Shown here piece by piece: positions 46,454-58,047 of a DNA stretch of 64,000 bases (positions are counted from its first letter, which is position 1; the number at the start of each line of letters is the position of its first letter). This DNA is from Calendula officinalis (taxonomy: Eukaryota; Streptophyta; Magnoliopsida; Asterales; Asteraceae), in the NCBI GenBank assembly GCA_963853835.1, contig OY970832.1:37480063-37544062 (forward strand). Reading direction: 5' to 3'. The notes under the pieces are model-generated. The model was not told the origin of the DNA. It made no database searches and saw nothing but the letters and a program-made list of their open reading frames with translations. The translations under genes were made by a program, and so were the position numbers.

Positions 46454-48999
46454 TTGGATATTGAAGAGTTCGGGCCGAAGAGGGATGTTCGGGCCGAAGT
46501 GGTGTTCGGGCCGAAGTGGGATGTTCGGGCCGAAGTGGTGTTCGGGCCGAAGTTCGGTGTTCGGGCCGAGGATGATGTTCGGGCCGAGGTTGAAGTTCGG
46601 GTCGAGGTCGGAGTTCGGGCCGAGGTTGAAGTTCGGGCCGAGGTTGAAGTTCAGGCCGAAAATGAAGTTCGGGCCAGGAACAGTGAAGAGTTCGGGCCGA
46701 ACTTGTTCTTGGCAGTGACGAAGGAACCAGCTATTTTGGTTACTCGTGGGCGTGAAACAGACACCCGAGCTGAAAGTTATAAATGTTTTAGTATAGCACC
46801 TTTTGTCACACAATCTTGGATATTGAAGAGTTCGGGTCGAAGAGGGATGTTCGGGCCGAAGTGGTGTTTGGGCCGAATTGGTGTTCGGGCTGAAGTGGTG
46901 TTCGGGCCGAAGTTCGGTGTTCGGGCCGAGGATGATGTTCGGGCCGAGGTTGAAGTTCGGGCTGAGGTCGGAGTTCGGGCCGAGGTTGAAGTTCGGGCCG
47001 AGGTTGAAGTTCGGGCCGAAAATGAAGTTCGGGCCGAGAACAGTGAAGAGTTCGAGCCGAACTTGTTCTTGGCAGTGACGAACGAACCAGTTATTTTGGT
47101 AACTCGTGGGCGTGAAACGGACACCCGAGCTGAAAGTTATGAATGTTTTAGTATAGCACCTTTTGTCACACAATCTTCGATATTGAAGAGTTCGGGTCGA
47201 AGAGGGATGTTCGGGCCGAAGTGGTGTTTGGGCCGAATTGGTGTTCGGGCTGAAGTGGTGTTCGGGCCGAAGTTCGGTGTTCGGGCCGAGGATGATGTTC
47301 GGGCCGAGGTTGAAGTTCGGGCTGAGGTCGGAGTTCGGGCCGAGGTTGAAGTTCGGGCCGAGGTTGAAGTTCGGGCCGAAAATGAAGTTCGGGCCGAGAA
47401 CAGTGAAGAGTTCGGGCCGAACTTGTTCTTGGCAGTGACGAACGAACCAGTTATTTTGGTTACTCGTGGGCGTGAAACGGACACCCGAGCTGAAAGTTAT
47501 GAATGTTTTAGTATAGCACCTTTTTTCACACAATCTTGGATATTGAAGAGTTCGAGCCGAAGAGGGATGTTCGGGCCGAAGTGGTGTTCGGGCCAAAGTT
47601 CGGTTGTTCGGGCCGAAGTGGTGTTCGGGCTGATGTTCGGTGTTCGGGCCGAGGTTGAAGTTCGGGCCGAGGTCGGAGTTCGGGCCGAGGTTGAAGTTCG
47701 GGCCGAGGATGAAGTTCGGGCCGAAAATGAAGTTCGGGCCGGGAACAGTGAAGAGTTCGGGCCGAACTTGTTCTTGGCAGTGACGAACGAACCAGCTATT
47801 TTGGTTACTCGTGGGCGTGAAACGAACACCCGAGCTGAAACTTATGAATGTTTTAATATAGCACCATTTGTCACACAATCTTGGATATTGAAGAATTCGG
47901 GCCGAAGAGGGATGTTCGAGCCGAAGTGGTGTTCGGGGCGAAGTGGGATGTTCGGGCCGAAGTGGTGTTCGGGCCAAAGTTCGGTGTTCGGGCCGAGGAT
48001 GATGTTCGGGCCGAGGTTGAAATTCGGGCCAAGGTCGGAGTTCGAGCCGAGGTTGAAGTTCAGGCCGAGGTTGAAGTTCGGGACGAAAATGAAGTTCGGG
48101 CCGGGAACAGTGTAGAGTTCGGGCAGAACCTGTTCTTGGCAGTGACGAACGAACCAGCTATTTTGGTTACTCGTGGGCGTGAAATGGACACCCGAGCTGA
48201 AAGTTATGAATGTTTTAGTATAGCATCTTTTGTCACACAATCTTGGATATTGAAGAGTTCGGGCCGAAGAGGGATGTTCGGGCCGAAGTGGTGTTCGGGC
48301 CGAAGTGGTGTTCGGGCCAAAGTGGTGTTCGGGCCGATGTTCGGTGTTCAGGTCGAGGATGATGTTCGGGCCGAGGTTGAAGTTCGGGCCGAGGTCGGAG
48401 TTCGGGCCGAGGTTGAAGTTCGGGCCGAGGTCGGAGTTCGGGCCGAGGTTGAAGTTCGGGCCGAAAATGAAGTTCGGGCCGAGAACAGTGAAGAGTTCGG
48501 GCCGAACTTGTTCTTGACAGTGACGAACGAACCAGTTATTTTGGTTACTCGTGGGCGTGAAACGGACACCCGAGTTGAAAGTTATGAATGTTTTAATATA
48601 GCACCTTTTGTCACACAATCTTGGATATTGAAGAATTCGGGCCGAAGAGGGATGTTCGTGCCGAAGTGGTGTTCGGGGCGAAGTGGGATGTTCGGGCCCA
48701 AGTGGTGTTCGGGCCGAAGTGGTGTTCGGGCCAAAGTTCGGTGTTCGGGCCGAGGATGATGTTCGGGCCGAGGTTGAAATTCGGGCCGAGGTCGAAGTTC
48801 GGGCTGAGGTTGAAGTTCGGGCCGAGGTTGAAGTTCGGGACGAAAATGAAGTTCGGGCCGTGAACAGTGCAGAGTTCGGGCCGAACTTGTTCTTGGCAGT
48901 GACGAACGAACCAGCTATTTTGGTTACTCGTGGGCGTGAAACGGACACCCGAGCTGAAAGTTATGAATGTTTTAGTATAGCACCTTTTGTCACACAATC
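46454..48999 (+). repeat. Seven-monomer HOR, copy A (2546 bp)
   Basis: Monomers start at 46454, 46816, 47176, 47536, 47881, 48243 and 48621, with lengths 362, 360, 360, 345, 362, 378 and 379 bp. Each position has a signature. Position 1 has cgaaggaacc and tatAaatg. Position 2 ends in ttcgAgccgaac. Position 3 begins TTCGATATTG. Position 4 has gagttcgAgcc, ttcggTtg and aaacgAacacc. Position 5 has GAATTC and ggaacagtgTag. Position 6 alternates gttgaag and gtcggag. Position 7 has GAATTC, ttcgTgccg and gTgaacagtgCag. Private to A are gtAactcg at 47099-47102 and ccAaagtgg near 48310. Confidence 0.95.
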
Positions 49000-51545
49000 T
49001 TGGATATTGAAGAGTTCGGGCCGAAGAGGGATGTTCGGGCCGAAGTGGTGTTCGGGCCGAAGTGGGATGTTCGGGCCGAAGTGGTGTTCGGGCCGAAGTT
49101 CGGTGTTCGGGCCGAGGATGATGTTCGGGCCGAGGTTGAAGTTCGGGTCGAGGTCGGAGTTCGGGCCGAGGTTGAAGTTCGGGCCGAGGTTGAAGTTCAG
49201 GCCGAAAATGAAGTTCGGGCCAGGAACAGTGAAGAGTTCGGGCCGAACTTGTTCTTGGCAGTGACGAAGGAACCAGCTATTTTGGTTACTCGTGGGCGTG
49301 AAACAGACACCCGAGCTGAAAGTTATAAATGTTTTAGTATAGCACCTTTTGTCACACAATCTTGGATATTGAAGAGTTCGGGTCGAAGAGGGATGTTCGG
49401 GCCGAAGTGGTGTTTGGGCCGAATTGGTGTTCGGGCTGAAGTGGTGTTCGGGCCGAAGTTCGGTGTTCGGGCCGAGGATGATGTTCGGGCCGAGGTTGAA
49501 GTTCGGGCTGAGGTCGGAGTTCGGGCCGAGGTTGAAGTTCGGGCCGAGGTTGAAGTTCGGGCCGAAAATGAAGTTCGGGCCGAGAACAGTGAAGAGTTCG
49601 AGCCGAACTTGTTCTTGGCAGTGACGAACGAACCAGTTATTTTGGTTACTCGTGGGCGTGAAACGGACACCCGAGCTGAAAGTTATGAATGTTTTAGTAT
49701 AGCACCTTTTGTCACACAATCTTCGATATTGAAGAGTTCGGGTCGAAGAGGGATGTTCGGGCCGAAGTGGTGTTTGGGCCGAATTGGTGTTCGGGCTGAA
49801 GTGGTGTTCGGGCCGAAGTTCGGTGTTCGGGCCGAGGATGATGTTCGGGCCGAGGTTGAAGTTCGGGCTGAGGTCGGAGTTCGGGCCGAGGTTGAAGTTC
49901 GGGCCGAGGTTGAAGTTCGGGCCGAAAATGAAGTTCGGGCCGAGAACAGTGAAGAGTTCGGGCCGAACTTGTTCTTGGCAGTGACGAACGAACCAGTTAT
50001 TTTGGTTACTCGTGGGCGTGAAACGGACACCCGAGCTGAAAGTTATGAATGTTTTAGTATAGCACCTTTTTTCACACAATCTTGGATATTGAAGAGTTCG
50101 AGCCGAAGAGGGATGTTCGGGCCGAAGTGGTGTTCGGGCCAAAGTTCGGTTGTTCGGGCCGAAGTGGTGTTCGGGCTGATGTTCGGTGTTCGGGCCGAGG
50201 TTGAAGTTCGGGCCGAGGTCGGAGTTCGGGCCGAGGTTGAAGTTCGGGCCGAGGATGAAGTTCGGGCCGAAAATGAAGTTCGGGCCGGGAACAGTGAAGA
50301 GTTCGGGCCGAACTTGTTCTTGGCAGTGACGAACGAACCAGCTATTTTGGTTACTCGTGGGCGTGAAACGAACACCCGAGCTGAAACTTATGAATGTTTT
50401 AATATAGCACCATTTGTCACACAATCTTGGATATTGATGAATTCGGGCCGAAGAGGGATGTTCGAGCCGAAGTGGTGTTCGGGGCGAAGTGGGATGTTCG
50501 GGCCGAAGTGGTGTTCGGGCCAAAGTTCGGTGTTCGGGCCGAGGATGATGTTCGGGCCGAGGTTGAAATTCGGGCCAAGGTCGGAGTTCGAGCCGAGGTT
50601 GAAGTTCAGGCCGAGGTTGAAGTTCGGGACGAAAATGAAGTTCGGGCCGGGAACAGTGTAGAGTTCGGGCAGAACCTGTTCTTGGCAGTGACGAACGAAC
50701 CAGCTATTTTGGTTACTCGTGGGCGTGAAATGGACACCCGAGCTGAAAGTTATGAATGTTTTAGTATAGCATCTTTTGTCACACAATCTTGGATATTGAA
50801 GAGTTCGGGCCGAAGAGGGATGTTCGGGCCGAAGTGGTGTTCGGGCCGAAGTGGTGTTCGGGCCGAAGTGGTGTTCGGGCCGAAGTTCGGTGTTCAGGTC
50901 GAGGATGATGTTCGGGCCGAGGTTGAAGTTCGGGCCGAGGTCGGAGTTCGGGCCGAGGTTGAAGTTCGGGCCGAGGTCGGAGTTCGGGCCGAGGTTGAAG
51001 TTCGGGCCGAAAATGAAGTTCGGGCCGAGAACAGTGAAGAGTTCGGGCCGAACTTGTTCTTGACAGTGACGAACGAACCAGTTATTTTGGTTACTCGTGG
51101 GCGTGAAACGGACACCCGAGCTGAAAGTTATGAATGTTTTAATATAGCACCTTTTGTCACACAATCTTGGATATTGAAGAATTCGGGCCGAAGAGGGATG
51201 TTCGTGCCGAAGTGGTGTTCGGGGCGAAGTGGGATGTTCGGGCCCAAGTGGTGTTCGGGCCGAAGTGGTGTTCGGGCCAAAGTTCGGTGTTCGGGCCGAG
51301 GATGATGTTCGGGCCGAGGTTGAAATTCGGGCCGAGGTCGGAGTTCGGGCTGAGGTTGAAGTTCGGGCCGAGGTTGAAGTTCGGGACGAAAATGAAGTTC
51401 GGGCCGTGAACAGTGCAGAGTTCGGGCCGAACTTGTTCTTGGCAGTGACGAACGAACCAGCTATTTTGGTTACTCGTGGGCGTGAAACGGACACCCGAGC
51501 TGAAAGTTATGAATGTTTTAGTATAGCACCTTTTGTCACACAATC
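49000..51545 (+). repeat. Seven-monomer HOR, copy B (2546 bp)
   Basis: It has the same seven monomers, lengths and order as copy A, offset by exactly 2546 bp throughout, with only a handful of substitutions. A private change is TTGGATATTGATG at 50427, where A and C have TTGGATATTGAAG. No length change separates A and B. Confidence 0.95.
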
Positions 51546-54092
51546 TTGGATATTGAAGAGTTCGGGCCGAAGAGGGATGTTCGGGCCGAAGTGGTGTTCG
51601 GGCCGAAGTGGGATGTTCGGGCCGAAGTGGTGTTCGGGCCGAAGTTCGGTGTTCGGGCCGAGGATGATGTTCGGGCCGAGGTTGAAGTTCGGGTCGAGGT
51701 CGGAGTTCGGGCCGAGGTTGAAGTTCGGGCCGAGGTTGAAGTTCAGGCCGAAAATGAAGTTCGGGCCAGGAACAATGAAGAGTTCGGGCCGAACTTGTTC
51801 TTGGCAGTGACGAAGGAACCAGCTATTTTGGTTACTCGTGGGCGTGAAACAGACACCCGAGCTGAAAGTTATAAATGTTTTAGTATAGCACCTTTTGTCA
51901 CACAATCTTGGATATTGAAGAGTTCGGGTCGAAGAGGGATGTTCGGGCCGAAGTGGTGTTTGGGCCGAATTGGTGTTCGGGCTGAAGTGGTGTTCGGGCC
52001 GAAGTTCGGTGTTCGGGCCGAGGATGATGTTCGGGCCGAGGTTGAAGTTCGGGCTGAGGTCGGAGTTCGGGCCGAGGTTGAAGTTCGGGCCGAGGTTGAA
52101 GTTCGGGCCGAAAATGAAGTTCGGGCCGAGAACAGTGAAGAGTTCGAGCCGAACTTGTTCTTGGCAGTGACGAACGAACCAGTTATTTTGGTTACTCGTG
52201 GGCGTGAAACGGACACCCGAGCTGAAAGTTATGAATGTTTTAGTATAGCACCTTTTGTCACACAATCTTCGATATTGAAGAGTTCGGGTCGAAGAGGGAT
52301 GTTCGGGCCGAAGTGGTGTTTGGGCCGAATTGGTGTTCGGGCTGAAGTGGTGTTCGGGCCGAAGTTCGGTGTTCGGGCCGAGGATGATGTTCGGGCCGAG
52401 GTTGAAGTTCGGGCTGAGGTCGGAGTTCGGGCCGAGGTTGAAGTTCGGGCCGAGGTTGAAGTTCGGGCCGAAAATGAAGTTCGGGCCGAGAACAGTGAAG
52501 AGTTCGGGCCGAACTTGTTCTTGGCAGTGACGAACGAACCAGTTATTTTGGTTACTCGTGGGCGTGAAACGGACACCCGAGCTGAAAGTTATGAATGTTT
52601 TAGTATAGCACCTTTTTTCACACAATCTTGGATATTGAAGAGTTCGAGCCGAAGAGGGATGTTCGGGCCGAAGTGGAGTTCGGGCCAAAGTTCGGTTGTT
52701 CGGGCCGAAGTGGTGTTCGGGCTGATGTTCGGTGTTCGGGCCGAGGTTGAAGTTCGGGCCGAGGTCGGAGTTCGGGCCGAGGTTGAAGTTCGGGCCGAGG
52801 ATGAAGTTCGGGCCGAAAATGAAGTTCGGGCCGGGAACAGTGAAGAGTTCGGGCCGAACTTGTTCTTGGCAGTGACGAACGAACCAGCTATTTTGGTTAC
52901 TCGTGGGCGTGAAACGAACACCCGAGCTGAAACTTATGAATGTTTTAATATAGCACCATTTGTCACACAATCTTGGATATTGAAGAATTCGGGCCGAAGA
53001 GGGATGTTCGAGCCGAAGTGGTGTTCGGGGCGAAGTGGGATGTTCGGGCCGAAGTGGTGTTCGGGCCAAAGTTCGGTGTTCGGGCCGAGGATGATGTTCG
53101 GGCCGAGGTTGAAATTCGGGCCAAGGTCGGAGTTCGAGCCGAGGTTGAAGTTCAGGCCGAGGTTGAAGTTCGGGACGAAAATGAAGTTCGGGCCGGGAAC
53201 AGTGTAGAGTTCGGGCAGAACCTGTTCTTGGCAGTGACGAACGAACCAGCTATTTTGGTTACTCGTGGGCGTGAAACGGACACCCGAGCTGAAAGTTATG
53301 AATGTTTTAGTATAGCATCTTTTGTCACACAATCTTGGATATTGAAGAGTTCGGGCCGAAGAGGGATGTTCGGGCCGAAGTGGTGTTCGGGCCGAAGTGG
53401 TGTTCGGGCCGAAGTGGTGTTCGGGCCTAAGTTCGGTGTTCAGGTCGAGGATGATGTTCGGGCCGAGGTTGAAGTTCGGGCCGAGGTCGGAGTTCGGGCC
53501 GAGGTTGAAGTTCGGGCCGAGGTCGGAGTTCGGGCCGAGGTTGAAGTTCGGGCCGAAAATGAAGTTCGGGCCGAGAACAGTGAAGAGTTCGGGCCGAACT
53601 TGTTCTTGACAGTGACGAACGAACCAGTTATTTTGGTTACTCGTGGGCGTGAAACGGACACCCGAGCTGAAAGTTATGAATGTTTTAATATAGCACCTTT
53701 TTGTCACACAATCTTGGATATTGAAGAATTCGGGCCGAAGAGGGATGTTCGTGCCGAAGTGGTGTTCGGGGCGAAGTGGGATGTTCGGGCCCAAGTGGTG
53801 TTCGGGCCGAAGTGGTGTTCGGGCCAAAGTTCGGTGTTCGGGCCGAGGATGATGTTCGGGCCGAGGTTGAAATTCGGGCCGAGGTCGGAGTTCGGGCTGA
53901 GGTTGAAGTTCGGGCCGAGGTTGAAGTTCGGGACGAAAATGAAGTTCGGGCCGTGAACAGTGCAGAGTTCGGGCCGAACTTGTTCTTGGCATTGACGAAC
54001 GAACCAGCTATTTTGGTTACTCGTGGGCGTGAAACGGACACCCGAGCTGAAAGTTATGAATGTTTTAGTATAGCACCTTTTGTCACACAATC
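51546..54092 (+). repeat. Seven-monomer HOR, copy C (2547 bp)
   Basis: It has the same order as A and B. The single length change is one extra T in cacctttTtgtcac at about 53697-53703, just before anchor 53714. Private substitutions include ggaacaAtgaag near 51771, agtggAgttcgg near 52676 and cctAagttcgg near 53428. The series ends at 54093, where a lesion-type monomer (ttcggccgaag) follows instead of position 1. Confidence 0.94.
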
Positions 54093-55450
54093 TTGGATAT
54101 TGAAGAGTTCGGGCCGAAGAGGGATGTTCGGGCCGAAGTGGTGTTCGGGCCGAAGTGGGATGTTCGGGCCGAAGTGGTGTTCGGCCGAAGTTTGGTGTTC
54201 GGGCCGAGGATGATGTTCGGGCCGAGGTTGAAGTTCGGGCCGAGGTCGGAGTTCGGGCCGAGGTCGGAGTTCGGGCCGAGGTCGGAGTTCGGGCCGAGGT
54301 TGAAGTTCGGGCCGAAAATGAAGTTCGGGCCGGGAACATTGAAGAGTTCGGGCCGAACTTGTTCTTGGCAGTGACGAACGAACCAGCTATTTTGGTTACT
54401 CGTGGGCGTGAAACGGACACCCGAGCTGAAACTTAAGAAGTTTTTAATATAGCACCTTTTGTCACACAATCTTGGATATTGAAGAGTTCGGGCCGAAGAG
54501 GGATGTTCGGGCCGAAGTGGTGTTCGGCCGAAGTGGGATGTTCGGGCCGAAGTGGTGTTCGGGCCGAAGTTCGGTGTTCGGGCCGAGGATGATGTTCGGG
54601 CCGAGGTTGAAGTTCGGGGCGAGGTCGGAGTTCGGGCCGAGGTTGAAGTTCGAGCCGAGGTTGAAGTTCGGGCCGAAAATGAAGTTCGGGCCAGGAACAG
54701 TGAAGAGTTCGGGCCGAACTTGTTCTTGGCAGTGACGAAGGAACCAGCTATTTTGGTTACTCGTGGGCGTGAAACAGACACCCGAGCTGAAAGTTATAAA
54801 TGTTTTAGTATAGCACCTTTTGTCACACAATCTTGGATATTGAAGAGTTCGGGTCGAAGAGGGATGTTCGGGCCGAAGTGGTGTTCGGGCCGAAGTGGTG
54901 TTCGGGCTGAAGTGGTGTTCGGGCTGAAGTTCGGTGTTCGGGCCGAGGATGATGTTCGGGCCGAGGTTGAAGTTCGGGCTGAGGTCGGAGTTCGGGCCGA
55001 GGTTGAAGTTCGGGCTGAAGTTGAAGTTCGGGCCGAAAATGAAGTTCGGGCCGAGAACAGTGAAGAGTTCGGGCCGAACTTGTTCTTGGCAGTGACGAAC
55101 GAACCAGTTATTTAGGTTACTCGTGGGCGTGAAACGGACACCCGAGCTGAAAGTTATGAATGTTTTAGTATAGCACCTTTTGTCACACAATCTTGGATAT
55201 TGAAGAGTTCGGGCTGAAGAGGGATGTTCGGGCCGAAGTGGTGTTCGGGCCGAAGTGGGATGTTCGGGCCGAAGTGGTGTTCGGGCCGAAGTGGTGTTCA
55301 GGACGAAGTTCGGTGTTCGGGCCGAGGATGATGTTCGGGCCGAGGTCGGAGTTCGGGCCGAGGTCGGAGTTCGGGCCGAGGTCGGAGTTCGGGCCGAGGT
55401 TGAAGTTCGGGCCGAAAATGAAGTTCGGGCCGGGAACAGTGAAGAGTTCG
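53354..55450 (+). repeat. 2097-bp tandem duplication, copy 1
   Basis: Sequence from 53354 onward reappears from 55451, offset 2097 bp: 53714 to 55811, 54093 to 56190, 54472 to 56569. Shared rare features are the additional T (cacctttTtgtc), ttcAggTcgagg, the aaacttaAgaaGtttttaa change near 54430 and 56527, and ttcggGGcgaggtcgg near 54616. Copy 1 has gttatttAggtt near 55110, where copy 2 has gttattttggtt. Confidence 0.92.
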
Positions 55451-55810
55451 GGCCGAAGAGGGATGTTCGGGCCGAAGTGGTGTTCGGGCCGAAGTGGTGT
55501 TCGGGCCGAAGTGGTGTTCGGGCCGAAGTTCGGTGTTCAGGTCGAGGATGATGTTCGGGCCGAGGTTGAAGTTCGGGCCGAGGTCGGAGTTCGGGCCGAG
55601 GTTGAAGTTCGGGCCGAGGTCGGAGTTCGGGCCGAGGTTGAAGTTCGGGCCGAAAATGAAGTTCGGGCCGAGAACAGTGAAGAGTTCGGGCCGAACTTGT
55701 TCTTGACAGTGACGAACGAACCAGTTATTTTGGTTACTCGTGGGCGTGAAACGGACACCCGAGCTGAAAGTTATGAATGTTTTAATATAGCACCTTTTTG
55801 TCACACAATC
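55193..55810 (+). repeat. Fused monomer (618 bp) without an internal single-copy segment
   Basis: This unit holds two sub-repeat blocks, 55208-55440 and 55447-55680, separated by nothing but the 18-bp junction repeat. It ends with a normal single-copy segment containing ttcttgAcag. It is the reciprocal-type product expected when the array was duplicated by unequal exchange. Confidence 0.92.
55440..55457 (+). repeat. Unequal-crossover junction at the 18-bp direct repeat
   Basis: Here ...ggaacag is followed by TGAAGAGTTCGGGCCGAA and then gaggga-tg, the head of another monomer, so the single-copy segment is missing. The left side matches monomer 57289 (offset 2096) and the right side matches monomer 53335 (offset 2097). 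The two parental monomers are 379 bp each and the fused unit (55193-55810) is 618 bp. The loss is 140 bp, exactly the distance between the two direct repeats. The junction is thus a crossover between the left direct repeat of one monomer and the right direct repeat of another. Confidence 0.93.
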
Positions 55811-57546
55811 TTGGATATTGAAGAATTCGGGCCGAAGAGGGATGTTCGTGCCGAAGTGGTGTTCGGGGCGAAGTGGGATGTTCGGGCCCAAGTGGTGTTC
55901 GGGCCGAAGTGGTGTTCGGGCCAAAGTTCGGTGTTCGGGCCGAGGATGATGTTCGGGCCGAGGTTGAAATTCGGGCCGAGGTCGGAGTTCGGGCTGAGGT
56001 TGAAGTTCGGGCCGAGGTTGAAGTTCGGGACGAAAATGAAGTTCGGGCCGTGAACAGTGCAGAGTTCGGGCCGAACTTGTTCTTGGCAGTGACGAACGAA
56101 CCAGCTATTTTGGTTACTCGTGGGCGTGAAACGGACACCCGAGCTGAAAGTTATGAATGTTTTAGTATAGCACCTTTTGTCACACAATCTTGGATATTGA
56201 AGAGTTCGGGCCGAAGAGGGATGTTCGGGCCGAAGTGGTGTTCGGGCCGAAGTGGGATGTTCGGGCCGAAGTGGTGTTCGGCCGAAGTTTGGTGTTCGGG
56301 CCGAGGATGATGTTCGGGCCGAGGTTGAAGTTCGGGCCGAGGTCGGAGTTCGGGCCGAGGTCGGAGTTCGGGCCGAGGTCGGAGTTCGGGCCGAGGTTGA
56401 AGTTCGGGCCGAAAATGAAGTTCGGGCCGGGAACATTGAAGAGTTCGGGCCGAACTTGTTCTTGGCAGTGACGAACGAACCAGCTATTTTGGTTACTCGT
56501 GGGCGTGAAACGGACACCCGAGCTGAAACTTAAGAAGTTTTTAATATAGCACCTTTTGTCACACAATCTTGGATATTGAAGAGTTCGGGCCGAAGAGGGA
56601 TGTTCGGGCCGAAGTGGTGTTCGGCCGAAGTGGTGTTCGGCCGAAGTGGGATGTTCGGGCCGAAGTGGTGTTCGGGCCGAAGTTCGGTGTTCGGGCCGAG
56701 GATGATGTTCGGGCCGAGGTTGAAGTTCGGGGCGAGGTCGGAGTTCGGGCCGAGGTTGAAGTTCGAGCCGAGGTTGAAGTTCGGGCCGAAAATGAAGTTC
56801 GGGCCAGGAACAGTGAAGAGTTCGGGCCGAACTTGTTCTTGGCAGTGACGAAGGAACCAGCTATTTTGGTTACTCGTGGGCGTGAAACAGACACCCGAGC
56901 TGAAAGTTATAAATGTTTTAGTATAGCACCTTTTGTCACACAATCTTGGATATTGAAGAGTTCGGGTCGAAGAGGGATGTTCGGGCCGAAGTGGTGTTCG
57001 GGCTGAAGTGGTGTTCGGGCCGAAGTTCGGTGTTCGGGCCGAGGATGATGTTCGGGCCGAGGTTGAAGTTCGGGCTGAGGTCGGAGTTCGGGCCGAGGTT
57101 GAAGTTCGGGCTGAAGTTGAAGTTCGGGCCGAAAATGAAGTTCGGGCCGAGAACAGTGAAGAGTTCGGGCCGAACTTGTTCTTGGCAGTGACGAACGAAC
57201 CAGTTATTTTGGTTACTCGTGGGCGTGAAACGGACACCCGAGCTGAAAGTTATGAATGTTTTAGTATAGCACCTTTTGTCACACAATCTTGGATATTGAA
57301 GAGTTCGGGCTGAAGAGGGATGTTCGGGCCGAAGTGGTGTTCGGGCCGAAGTGGGATGTTCGGGCCGAAGTGGTGTTCGGGCCGAAGTGGTGTTCAGGAC
57401 GAAGTTCGGTGTTCGGGCCGAGGATGATGTTCGGGCCGAGGTCGGAGTTCGGGCCGAGGTCGGAGTTCGGGCCGAGGTCGGAGTTCGGGCCGAGGTTGAA
57501 GTTCGGGCCGAAAATGAAGTTCGGGCCGGGAACAGTGAAGAGTTCG
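55451..57546 (+). repeat. 2097-bp tandem duplication, copy 2 (2096 bp)
   Basis: This is the partner of 53354-55450. It has one 16-bp insertion (tggtgttcggccgaag, near 56620-56640) and lost one 17-bp sub-repeat in monomer 56946, so the net length differs by one base. After about 57546 the single-copy segment resumes as in an ordinary monomer, which marks the right breakpoint. Confidence 0.9.
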
Positions 57547-58047
57547 GGCCGAACTTGTTCTTTGCAGTGACGAATGAACCATCTATTTTGGTTACTCGTG
57601 GGCGTGAAACGGACACCCGAGCTGAAAGTTATGAATGTTTTAATATGGCACCTTTTGTCACACAATCTTGGATATTGAAGAGTTCGGGACGGAGAGGGAT
57701 GTTCGGGCCGAAGTGGTGTTCGGGCCGAAGAGGGATGTTCGGGCCGAAGTGGTGTTCGGGCCGAAGTGGGATGTTCAGGCCGAAGTGGTGTTCGGGCCGA
57801 AGTTCGGTGTTCGGGCCGAGGATGATGTTCGGGCCGAGGTCGGAGTTCGGGCCGAGGTCGGAGTTCGGGCCGAGGTTGAAGTTCGGGCCGAAAATGAAGT
57901 TCGGGCCGGGAACAGTGAAGAGTTCGGGCCGAACTTGTTCTTGGCAGTGACGAATGAACCAGCTATTTTGGTTACTCGTGGGCGTGAAACGGACACCCGA
58001 GCTGAAAGCTATGAATGTTTTAATATAGCACCTTTTGTCACACAATC

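Larger units (their letters stand above)
42390..54092 (+). repeat. Subarray 6: HOR block (one 9-mer and three 7-mers)
   Basis: Anchors are 42390, 42769, 43148, 43510, 43906, 44266, 44611, 44954, 45316, 45696, 46075, 46454, 46816, 47176, 47536, 47881, 48243, 48621, 49000, 49362, 49722, 50082, 50427, 50789, 51167, 51546, 51908, 52268, 52628, 52973, 53335 and 53714. The order of subfamilies repeats, which shows that the whole multi-monomer unit was amplified. This is the most recently homogenised part of the window. Confidence 0.93.
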
